Below, in pieces: positions 15,868 through 23,101 of a stretch of 54,882 nt of DNA. The stretch spans positions 1-54,882 of the forward strand of contig DASZVA010000009.1 in assembly GCA_035547395.1 (NCBI GenBank). The letters run 5' to 3'. The stretch's first letter is position 1. Each line of letters begins with the position of its first letter. The DNA is from CALREJ01 sp035547395 (GTDB lineage: Bacteria > Patescibacteriota > Gracilibacteria > Peribacterales > Peribacteraceae). Below the pieces are notes generated by a model. That model made no database searches, had not been told where the DNA came from, and saw nothing but the letters and a program-made list of their open reading frames with translations. The translations under genes and the position numbers were made by a program.

Positions 15868-18800
15868 ATGTTCGATCCCGTCAATCCCCGGCAGCCCTTC
15901 GCGGAGCTTGAGCGCGGGATTTTGGAGTACTGGAAAGAAGAAGACGTCTTCCGCCGGTCGATTGCACAGCGAAGCGATGCGGAGACGTTCAGCTTCTATG
16001 ACGGGCCGCCGTTTGCGACGGGGCTCCCCCACTACGGTCATCTGCTCGCGGGCACCATCAAAGACGTGATCCCGCGCTATCAGACGATGAAAGGAAAGAA
16101 AGTGGCACGTCGTTTCGGCTGGGACTGCCATGGACTGCCGGTCGAATATGAAATAGAAAAGGAACACGACATCAAAGGAGCGCACGAAATCGAGCAGATG
16201 GGCATCAAGACATTCAACGATCTCTGCCGCGGCATCGTCCAGCGCTATACCAAAGAATGGCGCGCGACCGTCGAGCGCATGGGGCGCTTCGTCGATATGG
16301 ACGACGACTACAAGACCATGGACCCGACTTACATGGAATCGATATGGTGGGTGTTCCAGACGCTCTTTCAGAAAGGACTGATCTACGAGGGCTACAAACC
16401 CATGCACATCTGCCCGCGGTGCATGACGCCGCTCTCTAACTTCGAGGTGACGCAGGGCTACAAGGACATCACGGATCAGTCGGCGACGGTGCGCTTCGAA
16501 CTCGTCGACGAACCCGGAACCTTCATCCTCGCGTGGACGACGACGCCGTGGACGCTGCCGGGAAATTTGTTTTTGGCGGTTAATCCAGATTATAGATATT
16601 TATTAATTGAGAATGTTAAAACGAATGATCGATTAATTGTATCCGAAGAATTCGCAAATAATTTATTAACATCAGCTGGTCGCAGCAATGCAAAAATTGA
16701 AGACCCCGAATATGCGCTGTATCAACAAGAACCAATCATGGGCAAAGATTTGATAGGAAAAAGATACAAGCCCCTCTTCCCCTACTTCGTCGAGGAATAT
16801 GAAAAGACGGCGTTCACGGTGGTCGCCGGGGACTTCGTCACGACGGAAGACGGTACCGGCATCGTGCACATCGCGCCGGGCTTCGGCGAGGACGACTTCG
16901 GCGTCGGACAAAAGATCTACGGCAAAGATTACAAGCCTCTGCAGCACGTCAGCATGGACGGACATATGAAAAGCGCCGTCACGGATTTTGCGGGGCTCGA
17001 TGTCAAACCCAAGGATGATCCGACCAAGACGGACAAGAAAGTGATCGACTGGCTCGCGAAAAATAATCTGCTCTTTGCCACCGAGAGCTATCGCCACAGC
17101 TATCCGCACTGCTGGCGCTGCGAGTCGCCCCTGCTCAACTTCGCAACAAGCTCCTGGTTCGTGCAGATCGACAAGAAAGGCAAGCACCCCGGCATCAAAG
17201 AGGACATGCTGCAGGTAAATGCGGAAACCGAGTGGGTGCCCGCCCACCTGCGCGACGGACGCTTCGGCAAATGGCTGGAAGGCGCGCGCGACTGGGCGAT
17301 CTCCAGAAACCGCTTCTGGGGAACGCCGCTGCCGATCTGGAGATCAGCGGATGGTACGGATGTCGACGTGATACAGGGGAGAGATGATCTGATGGCGCAC
17401 AAACTGATGCGCTTCACGAAAGTCTCGGTCGTGCGCCACGGAGAGAGCGAGGGCAACCTGGTCCCGATGTATCAGGGCGATGTGCCGGGGACGAATTTGA
17501 CGGCGGCAGGAAAGAAGCAGGTGAAGAAGGCAGGAGAAATCCTCAGCTCCAGCCCCATCCTCCCCACCGTCATCTACTGCTCGCCGATGGCGCGTACCAT
17601 GCAGACCGCACAGGCAATTGCCGATGCAACGGGCGCAAAAATCATTATTGATGAGAGATTGCGTGAAGTTGGGATGGGCGAGCATGAAGGCAAGAAAATT
17701 CCGGTGGATGATCTGGAAGTGAGCAAAGAACTGCGTAAGGAAAAGATGTCGATGCAGACGCCGCAGAGCACCTATCACCTGCCGGGCATGGAAACGTGGG
17801 ATAGCATCCAGGAGCGGATCAACGATTTCTTTGAAGAGATTCTCCCCAAGCACCGAAGCGAACACATCGTCGTCGTCTCGCACGGCGACCCCATCTTCAA
17901 CATCCGCCATTTCTTTACCAAGGATGATCCGTACAAGATCGTGCAAACCGCGCACGCGCCGTACGCCACTCCTCTTTCTTTCTTCTGGGATCACAGCCTG
18001 AACGCGGCGATGGATCTGCACAAAGACGTCATCGATGAGATCATGTGGCCCGGATCAAAGACGAAGGAATCGGTCGAGCTCACGCTCGTGCGACACGGAG
18101 AGACGGACTACAACAGGGAGCATAAAATCAATGCGAATGACCCCCCGCTCAATGACACCGGACATGAACAGGCCAAAACACTCGCTGCAAAATTGAAGCA
18201 AAGTAAAACGCACTACGATTATATTGTTTCATCCAACATGAAGCGGGCTAAGGTAACAGCGGATTATTTAAAGAAAGCAGTAGATATTCCACATGAAGTG
18301 CAATGGGAAGTTTTATCTGAACGAAATTTTGGCGCCTGGGAAGGACGAGTGGTTCAGGATGTAAAAAAGGAACATACTGTGAGATTTGATAATTTGGATA
18401 TAGCGCTAAGTCATCACACTCCCGAAAAAGGCGAGACGCTGCAGGAATTTTTTGAGCGCGCAGAGAAAGCCGCGGAGATGTTGCGAGAGAACTATGCAGG
18501 CAAACGCGTGCTGCTCGTGGCGCACGGCGGTTTCATTCAGGCGCTTCGGGCAGTGATCGAAAACAGATCCTATAAAGACTGCGTCGATCTGTTGCCCAAA
18601 AATACCGAAGCCATTGAGCTTGAAATTCATCCTCCCATGAAGCGCATCCCCGAAGTGCTCGACTGCTGGTTTGAGAGCGGATCGATGCCGTATGCACAGG
18701 TGAATTACCCATTCGCTGCGGCGAATGGAGTGGTCAGTGGTCAGTGGTCAGAAGACAGAAATCAGAAAGCGGAAATCAGCCCGATGGAAGGACGGGCGGG

Positions 18801-20364
18801 GGTCGGTGACAGTTCATCCGATAGCGAACCGTATGACCCGCTGCTTCCCGTGCCGAAGGGCTTCCCCGCGGATTTCATCGCCGAGGGAATCGATCAGACG
18901 CGCGGGTGGTTCTACACGCTCACGGTGCTCAGCGCCGCGCTCTTTAGGCAACCGGCCTTCCGTCACTGCGTGGTGAACGGCACGGTGCTGGCGGAAGACG
19001 GCCGCAAGATGAGCAAGCGTCTCAAAAATTACCCCGATCCGAATGAAGTAATCGAGAAGCACGGCGCCGACGCGCTGCGCTTCACACTGATGAGCAGCCC
19101 TGCCGTACGCGCCGAGGATCTGCGCTTCTCTGAGAAGGCGGTCGAAGAGACGCTCCGAAGCGTGCTGCTGCCGCTGTGGAATAGTTACAGCTTCTTCGTG
19201 ACCTACGCCAATGATGCCGCGTGGGAGGCGTCGGCCAAGCCGCGACAGTCCGCGCACCCGCTCGACCACTGGATCCGCGCCGAGGTGCAGGACCTGGTCA
19301 ATCGCATGACGACGCAGCTGGACGCCTACGATCTCTCGGCCACGTGCGCCGAACTCGGCTCCACCATCGACGCGCTGACCAACTGGTACATCCGCCTGTC
19401 GCGCCGCCGCTTCGCCGGCAAAGGTTCGATGGAAGCCGAAGGCATCGCATCAGCCTCGATCAACGGCGACGAGGATCTAGACCGCCATGACGCACTCACG
19501 ACGCTGTACGATGTATTGATGACACTGAGCCAGCTCCTGGCTCCGTTCTGCCCGTTTGTGACGGACGCCATCTACCTGAACCTGGCCGGCGACAAACACG
19601 GATCCATCCACCTGACCGACTGGCCCGCCGTGCGAGAGCTGACGAAAGAGGAGCAGCTTCTGATCCGCAAGAACCACGCGCTGCGGCTGATCGTCTCTCT
19701 CGGCAACAAGGTCCGCTCCGAGAAAAAGATCAAAATCCGACAGCCGCTCGCGCGGGCTACAGCGGCGCTTCCAAAAGCACTCTTCGATCCGAACAAACTG
19801 ACACAGGAAGATCTCTCGCTTCTCAAGCAGGAACTGAACGTGAAGGAGCTCACCTTCATCGACGATCCCGGTGCACTGGGACAGCGGATTGCCATGGTCG
19901 ACGCGCGCAAAGTCGGTCCGCGGCTCGGCAAGCGCGTGCAGGAGGTGATAGCGGCCGGCAAGAACGGAGAATTTGCGATCAATGACGACGGATCGGTCGT
20001 TATCCTGGACGAAACGCTCGGACCTGAAGAGGTGCAGATCGTCTATCGCGGCGCGGAAGGCGCCGACATCGCGGCCGAAGGAGGCATCGTCGTCAGCGTG
20101 GATACGGCATTGAATGAAGCGCTGATCATGGAAGGCAACATGCGCGATCTTGTCCGCCATATCCAGCGGCTTCGCAAGGAAAACGGCTACGTCGTGAGCG
20201 ACCGGGTCGAGATCGGCGTCGAGGGCGCCGACGACATTCTTGCGTCATTTAGGCAGCTGATCGAACAGGAGACGAACGTGAGCATCGGCAATGCGACCGG
20301 CGCCAGGCATGACGTGGAAGTTGGTGATGGAAAGAAGGCAGTCGTCTGTATCAAGGAAAAGTAA
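15868..20364 (+). CDS. ileS: Isoleucyl-tRNA synthetase with two inserted histidine-phosphatase domains
   Basis: IleRS charges tRNA-Ile. This one has 1498 residues, roughly 450 more than usual. It is the eukaryote-like type 2 enzyme: HYGH at 55-58, KMSKR at 1047-1051, and the editing-domain blocks TTTPWTLPG and GTGIVHIAPGFGEDD. Two complete histidine-phosphatase (phosphoglycerate-mutase-like) domains are embedded. HP1 (~515-710) has RHGE at 523-526, an Arg in SPMARTMQTA, Glu in LREVGMGEHEG, and H672 in VSHGD. HP2 (~735-920) has RHGETDYN from 742, SNMKRAKVTA, LSERNFGAWEG, and H886 in VAHGG. HP1 precedes DLHKDVIDEI. HP2 sits where the Zn knuckle normally precedes PEVLDCWFESG. A repeat-derived linker follows PYAQ. 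The frame is uninterrupted. Confidence 0.97.
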   Translation: MFDPVNPRQPFAELERGILEYWKEEDVFRRSIAQRSDAETFSFYDGPPFATGLPHYGHLLAGTIKDVIPRYQTMKGKKVARRFGWDCHGLPVEYEIEKEHDIKGAHEIEQMGIKTFNDLCRGIVQRYTKEWRATVERMGRFVDMDDDYKTMDPTYMESIWWVFQTLFQKGLIYEGYKPMHICPRCMTPLSNFEVTQGYKDITDQSATVRFELVDEPGTFILAWTTTPWTLPGNLFLAVNPDYRYLLIENVKTNDRLIVSEEFANNLLTSAGRSNAKIEDPEYALYQQEPIMGKDLIGKRYKPLFPYFVEEYEKTAFTVVAGDFVTTEDGTGIVHIAPGFGEDDFGVGQKIYGKDYKPLQHVSMDGHMKSAVTDFAGLDVKPKDDPTKTDKKVIDWLAKNNLLFATESYRHSYPHCWRCESPLLNFATSSWFVQIDKKGKHPGIKEDMLQVNAETEWVPAHLRDGRFGKWLEGARDWAISRNRFWGTPLPIWRSADGTDVDVIQGRDDLMAHKLMRFTKVSVVRHGESEGNLVPMYQGDVPGTNLTAAGKKQVKKAGEILSSSPILPTVIYCSPMARTMQTAQAIADATGAKIIIDERLREVGMGEHEGKKIPVDDLEVSKELRKEKMSMQTPQSTYHLPGMETWDSIQERINDFFEEILPKHRSEHIVVVSHGDPIFNIRHFFTKDDPYKIVQTAHAPYATPLSFFWDHSLNAAMDLHKDVIDEIMWPGSKTKESVELTLVRHGETDYNREHKINANDPPLNDTGHEQAKTLAAKLKQSKTHYDYIVSSNMKRAKVTADYLKKAVDIPHEVQWEVLSERNFGAWEGRVVQDVKKEHTVRFDNLDIALSHHTPEKGETLQEFFERAEKAAEMLRENYAGKRVLLVAHGGFIQALRAVIENRSYKDCVDLLPKNTEAIELEIHPPMKRIPEVLDCWFESGSMPYAQVNYPFAAANGVVSGQWSEDRNQKAEISPMEGRAGVGDSSSDSEPYDPLLPVPKGFPADFIAEGIDQTRGWFYTLTVLSAALFRQPAFRHCVVNGTVLAEDGRKMSKRLKNYPDPNEVIEKHGADALRFTLMSSPAVRAEDLRFSEKAVEETLRSVLLPLWNSYSFFVTYANDAAWEASAKPRQSAHPLDHWIRAEVQDLVNRMTTQLDAYDLSATCAELGSTIDALTNWYIRLSRRRFAGKGSMEAEGIASASINGDEDLDRHDALTTLYDVLMTLSQLLAPFCPFVTDAIYLNLAGDKHGSIHLTDWPAVRELTKEEQLLIRKNHALRLIVSLGNKVRSEKKIKIRQPLARATAALPKALFDPNKLTQEDLSLLKQELNVKELTFIDDPGALGQRIAMVDARKVGPRLGKRVQEVIAAGKNGEFAINDDGSVVILDETLGPEEVQIVYRGAEGADIAAEGGIVVSVDTALNEALIMEGNMRDLVRHIQRLRKENGYVVSDRVEIGVEGADDILASFRQLIEQETNVSIGNATGARHDVEVGDGKKAVVCIKEK
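18730..18779 (+). repeat. In-frame heptamer repeat within ileS
   Basis: GTGGTCA occurs three times in tandem (18730-18750), followed by a degenerate continuation with ATCAG and AGAAG steps. It encodes a polar linker (VVSGQWSEDRNQ) after the conserved PYAQVNYPF block and before the ADFIAEGIDQTRGW block, where ordinary IleRS has only a short loop. It resembles the 7-bp-periodic repeats at 48367 and 52351. Confidence 0.6.
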
Positions 20365-20564
20365 AACGAGAACTTCCCGTGACGACGAATAGCCTTGTGG
20401 GCGGCACCGCACGCCACGGGGGGGTGAAAGGGGAAGCTCTGCCAGTTGTTCATTCGCGGCGAACGAACTGCGAGCCGTCGCGAAGGGAAGCCCTGGACCG
20501 AGTGACGGCGCGCCGCAGAGCGGGCGGTGCGGACATTGGCGTGCGGAGATTTTTTCTTTCGCCA

Positions 20565-20591
20565 TTTCTTTTGTATGGCTGACAAAAGAAA
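20565..20591. repeat. 10-bp perfect inverted repeat in the ileS-holin gap
   Basis: TTTCTTTTGT (20565-20574), a seven-base loop, then ACAAAAGAAA (20582-20591). The rest of the gap between ileS and the next gene (20365-20632) is G+C-rich, contains an imperfect palindrome near 20449-20470 (GTTCATTCGC/GGCGAACGAAC), and encodes nothing recognisable. The arrangement suggests a degenerate interspersed element rather than a terminator, as the T-run lies upstream of the stem. Confidence 0.4.
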
Positions 20592-20632
20592 AAGCAGACA
20601 AGCGAAAACTGGGAGCGAACCAAAAAAATACG

Positions 20633-20638
20633 TACACT
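20633..20638 (+). promoter_or_regulatory. -10 box TACACT for the holin-like gene (leaderless)
   Basis: TACACT, 6 nt, ATG at 20645: identical spacing to ileS. Confidence 0.5.
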
Positions 20639-20644
20639 ACCCGC

Positions 20645-21046
20645 ATGCCCGACGAATCGACATCCAGTCTCCAGTGGCCCATACGGATACTGATCTATTA
20701 CGCGCTCACGATCGCCATTGTCTGGTGGCTGGCAGTCAACCTGTCGCAGTACGTCTTCATCGACGGCGGCATGCGCGCCTACGTCACGATCGCCGCACTC
20801 CTCACGCTCATGAACCTGCTTGTGCGGCCCGTGCTCCACGTGCTCTTTGCGCCGTTTCATTTCATCTTCGGCGCTATCGCTACCATCGCGCTTAACTGGC
20901 TGTTTTTGTATCTCACCATGCGCATCGCGGAGAACTTTGATCGTTCGATCGTGGTCTTCGACATCAACGGCGGAATCGGCGGATGGCTGATCGTCGCCAT
21001 CATTCTCGGATTGGCCAATTGGCTGTTGCGATTGTTTAAGCTCTGA
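20645..21046 (+). CDS. Phage holin superfamily IV-like membrane protein (YvlD type)
   Basis: This 133-residue protein has four hydrophobic helices (about 12-34, 42-62, 64-88 and 104-128). The family pattern includes LLTLMNLLVRPVLHVLF, then an amphipathic loop with F-D, and GGIGGWLIVAIILGLANWLL at the end. It matches the COG1950/YvlD family, annotated as mycobacterial 4-TMS phage holin. Despite the name, most chromosomal members have no known phage role and often sit near envelope-stress genes. No phage gene is adjacent here. It is convergent with the next gene, with stop codons touching (21046/21047). Confidence 0.85.
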   Translation: MPDESTSSLQWPIRILIYYALTIAIVWWLAVNLSQYVFIDGGMRAYVTIAALLTLMNLLVRPVLHVLFAPFHFIFGAIATIALNWLFLYLTMRIAENFDRSIVVFDINGGIGGWLIVAIILGLANWLLRLFKL

Positions 21047-21256
21047 TCAGAGCGACTTCGTGACGAAGTCATTGAGCGCCCAGGTCATGCCTTTCACAGC
21101 TGCAGGAACGGGCATTTCATGAAACGATGAGACGACGCCGAATTGAGCATCGTCTTTCTGCCATCCAAAGACGATAAAACCGGGCACGCCGAGTTCACGC
21201 AGAAATTGTTCGCATTTTGCCTGTATTTCGTCGTTGTCCATTGGGGGTGGTGTCAT
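21047..21256 (-). CDS. Small hypothetical protein (69 aa)
   Basis: Not recognised. From ATG 21256 (MTPPPMDN...) it has 69 residues with a clean alpha/beta pattern. GVPGFIVFGWQKDDAQFGVVSSFHEM looks like a strand-turn-strand and is followed by the helix AAVKGMTWALNDFVTKSL. The longer frame back to 21385 begins with a Cys-rich, Arg-rich stretch that looks non-coding, so I prefer the shorter start. Similar small proteins of this shape occur widely without assigned function. The gene is convergent with the holin-like gene and downstream of the aquaporin terminator. Confidence 0.55.
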   Translation of the reverse strand: MTPPPMDNDEIQAKCEQFLRELGVPGFIVFGWQKDDAQFGVVSSFHEMPVPAAVKGMTWALNDFVTKSL

Positions 21257-21434
21257 AGACGCCCATGATACGAAAGTTGTCGGGCGGTGGCTATCAAAAT
21301 AATCGGACTTCGGGCAACACCTGCGCTGTTCCAGTAAAACAGTAATGCAGACTACCGGAAAAATTCGTGCACATTTTTTGATCAAATTCTCTATAGAACA
21401 AATAATGTATGCAAAAAATCAGTGAATAAGATAT

Positions 21435-21467
21435 AAAAAACGATCACAATATGTGATCGTTTTTTTA
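21435..21467 (-). terminator. Bidirectional intrinsic terminator
   Basis: ACGATCACA (21440-21448), a 3-base loop, then TGTGATCGT (21452-21460), flanked by six A and seven T. It is symmetric. It lies 35 bp after the aquaporin stop on the minus strand, so it most likely ends that transcript. Confidence 0.85.
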
Positions 21468-21502
21468 CTTATATATAGGGGCTGAACAATAAGTTACTCT
21501 TT

Positions 21503-22102
21503 TTATTTTAGTACCCATCTATATACCTGCGCGGCAATAATTCCTCCTACAATCGGCGCAAGAATGTACACGACGGAAATCGTCCCGATGCCGAGGGCGA
21601 CCGCTGGGTTGAGCACGCCGAATGAACCGGAAAGCGCGATGATGATGCCGATCGAAAGCGAGGACCCGATCGTGAGTCCGCTCGCCGCAGCTTCGACTTT
21701 TCCAAGTACAACGCTGCACACGCCCCAGACAAGAACAAATGTGCCAATGATTTCTCCAATGGCACTCTTAAAACTGTCGACGGGAACGAGTCCTGTGGAT
21801 CCGATGAGTGCCGAGAGCAGAAGCATTGCGCAATAGCCGCCCAGTAACTGCACGATGACGTACAAAATAGCCTGGCGGATGGTGATTTTGCCGATGCTAT
21901 AGAGACTTATGGTGACTGCCGGGTTGATATGTGCGCCGCTGATCGGCCCGATGGTGTAGACAACGGTGCCGAGAATCACACCTGCAACCAAGATGGTCGG
22001 TATGGCGAATCCATGCTCCGCAATGGAAACACCCACGCCGAATGCCAACAGGAAGGTGCCAATGAACTCGACGAACAACTGCTGAAGGGAAGGCTTCTTC
22101 AT
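21503..22102 (-). CDS. Aquaporin/MIP-family channel
   Basis: A MIP-family water or small-solute channel of 199 residues with six hydrophobic helices. Both half-helix signatures are present: GAHINPAVTI in the first half and GVLNPAVALG in the second. The second lacks the Arg that normally follows NPA and completes the ar/R selectivity filter (here Val), so permeability may differ from classical aquaporins. Start chosen at MKKPSLQ (22102): a TACACT box at 22134-22129 lies 26 nt upstream, with a pyrimidine-rich leader, and the alternative start at 22156 would lie outside the transcript. It is divergent from the SLH gene. Confidence 0.93.
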   Translation of the reverse strand: MKKPSLQQLFVEFIGTFLLAFGVGVSIAEHGFAIPTILVAGVILGTVVYTIGPISGAHINPAVTISLYSIGKITIRQAILYVIVQLLGGYCAMLLLSALIGSTGLVPVDSFKSAIGEIIGTFVLVWGVCSVVLGKVEAAASGLTIGSSLSIGIIIALSGSFGVLNPAVALGIGTISVVYILAPIVGGIIAAQVYRWVLK

Positions 22103-22128
22103 GGAGAAGGGGGAAGAGTCGATCGTGT

Positions 22129-22134
22129 AGTGTA
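22129..22134 (-). promoter_or_regulatory. -10 box TACACT for the aquaporin gene
   Basis: Minus-strand TACACT is followed by a 26-nt pyrimidine-rich stretch (ending CCCCCTTCTCC) directly before the ATG. No Shine-Dalgarno. It belongs to the long-leader class seen also at 27281, 40158 and 46436. Confidence 0.45.
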
Positions 22135-22231
22135 CCAAAACGGCCGGAGAACACACTCTTTGCTCGTGGACTCTTTACACACTTCCGTGTTCTTCAGTAC
22201 GATCGCCTACTTTCTTCTCTCCTTCTCATCT

Positions 22232-23098
22232 ATGAAGCCCCTTCGCTCTCTCCTGGTTATCGGATGTGCATTGGCCCTCTACATTCCGACAACGTCTGCA
22301 AAGGAAATCGGCAGCATGCCGTTGCCGCCTGAGCAGCGATTTGCAGAGCAAACCGTAGTGCCTTCAACCCATTACACGACGCCTGCCGTGCAGCCTGCCT
22401 CCTTCAACGTCACGGAATCCGGAACCCTGCTGACAGGATCGGGCAGAACGATATCGCGGGGGGAATTCGTCACCATGCTCGTCGATAAACTCTATTCGCC
22501 GACAGAAATGAACAATTGCTTCTGGGATATTTCACCGACGTGGCCGCCGCATTATTCGCTGCTGTTCACCGACGTGCCGGTCGATCAGCCGGATTCTTCT
22601 GCGATCTGCATTGCGATGAGAGACGGTTTTATCAAAGGATACAAAGACGGTTCGTTCCATCCCAATGAGCCGATCACGTTTGTGGAGGCTTCGAAAATTC
22701 TTTCCCGTGCATTCGTGCTGGCCCCGTATGCAGAGACAGACAAAACGGGCCCGTGGTTCGGCGCCTATGCACTTGCCCTCAGCAATCGGAATGCCATCCC
22801 CTCTTCGATCAAATCTTTTGATCAAAAAATGAAAGCCGGGGAAGCCGATGACATGCTGAACCGCATCGCATTTGGAATTACCTGGGAACCGGCAACATCA
22901 TTCGATGATTTGATGAAGCCATGGATCGCTGCAAATACACCGAAGCCCGTTGTTCAACGTGCTACCACAGTAAAACAGGTACAAGCGCGTACGCCGCTTG
23001 AAGGAGCCTCTTCGTCCGTCGGATCGTCTGCTGCAGATGCCTCCGCAATGTCCGCCGGCAGCTCGTCATCGAAGGCTCCCTGGTACAAGATTTTCTAA
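22232..23098 (+). CDS. Secreted SLH-domain protein (288 aa)
   Basis: The start is MKPLRSLLVIGCALALYIPTTSAKE, a Sec signal peptide ending near TSA-KE. Two S-layer-homology-like motifs follow. One is degenerate (TISRGEFVTMLVDKLY, ~70-88). One is clear (FTDVPVDQPDSSAICIAM...GFIKGYKDGSFHPNEPITFVEASKILSRAF, ~110-165). A third partial one (WFGAYALALSNRNAIP) comes after. The C-terminal ~60 residues are Ser/Ala-rich low complexity, as in cell-wall linkers. SLH domains bind secondary cell-wall polymers or the S-layer in other bacteria. Similar SLH modules occur in the proteins at 33144 and 40245. The long frame upstream of 22232 is rejected because it runs antisense through the aquaporin. Confidence 0.85.
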   Translation: MKPLRSLLVIGCALALYIPTTSAKEIGSMPLPPEQRFAEQTVVPSTHYTTPAVQPASFNVTESGTLLTGSGRTISRGEFVTMLVDKLYSPTEMNNCFWDISPTWPPHYSLLFTDVPVDQPDSSAICIAMRDGFIKGYKDGSFHPNEPITFVEASKILSRAFVLAPYAETDKTGPWFGAYALALSNRNAIPSSIKSFDQKMKAGEADDMLNRIAFGITWEPATSFDDLMKPWIAANTPKPVVQRATTVKQVQARTPLEGASSSVGSSAADASAMSAGSSSSKAPWYKIF

Positions 23099-23101
23099 GA
23101 G

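Noticed and set aside
16561..16740. Foreign insertion in ileS
   Set aside because: Despite the A+T-rich codons, the translated sequence continues the editing domain without a gap in conserved blocks.
21929..22231. N-terminal extension of the SLH protein back to 21929
   Set aside because: Runs antisense through the aquaporin gene; the signal peptide begins at 22232.
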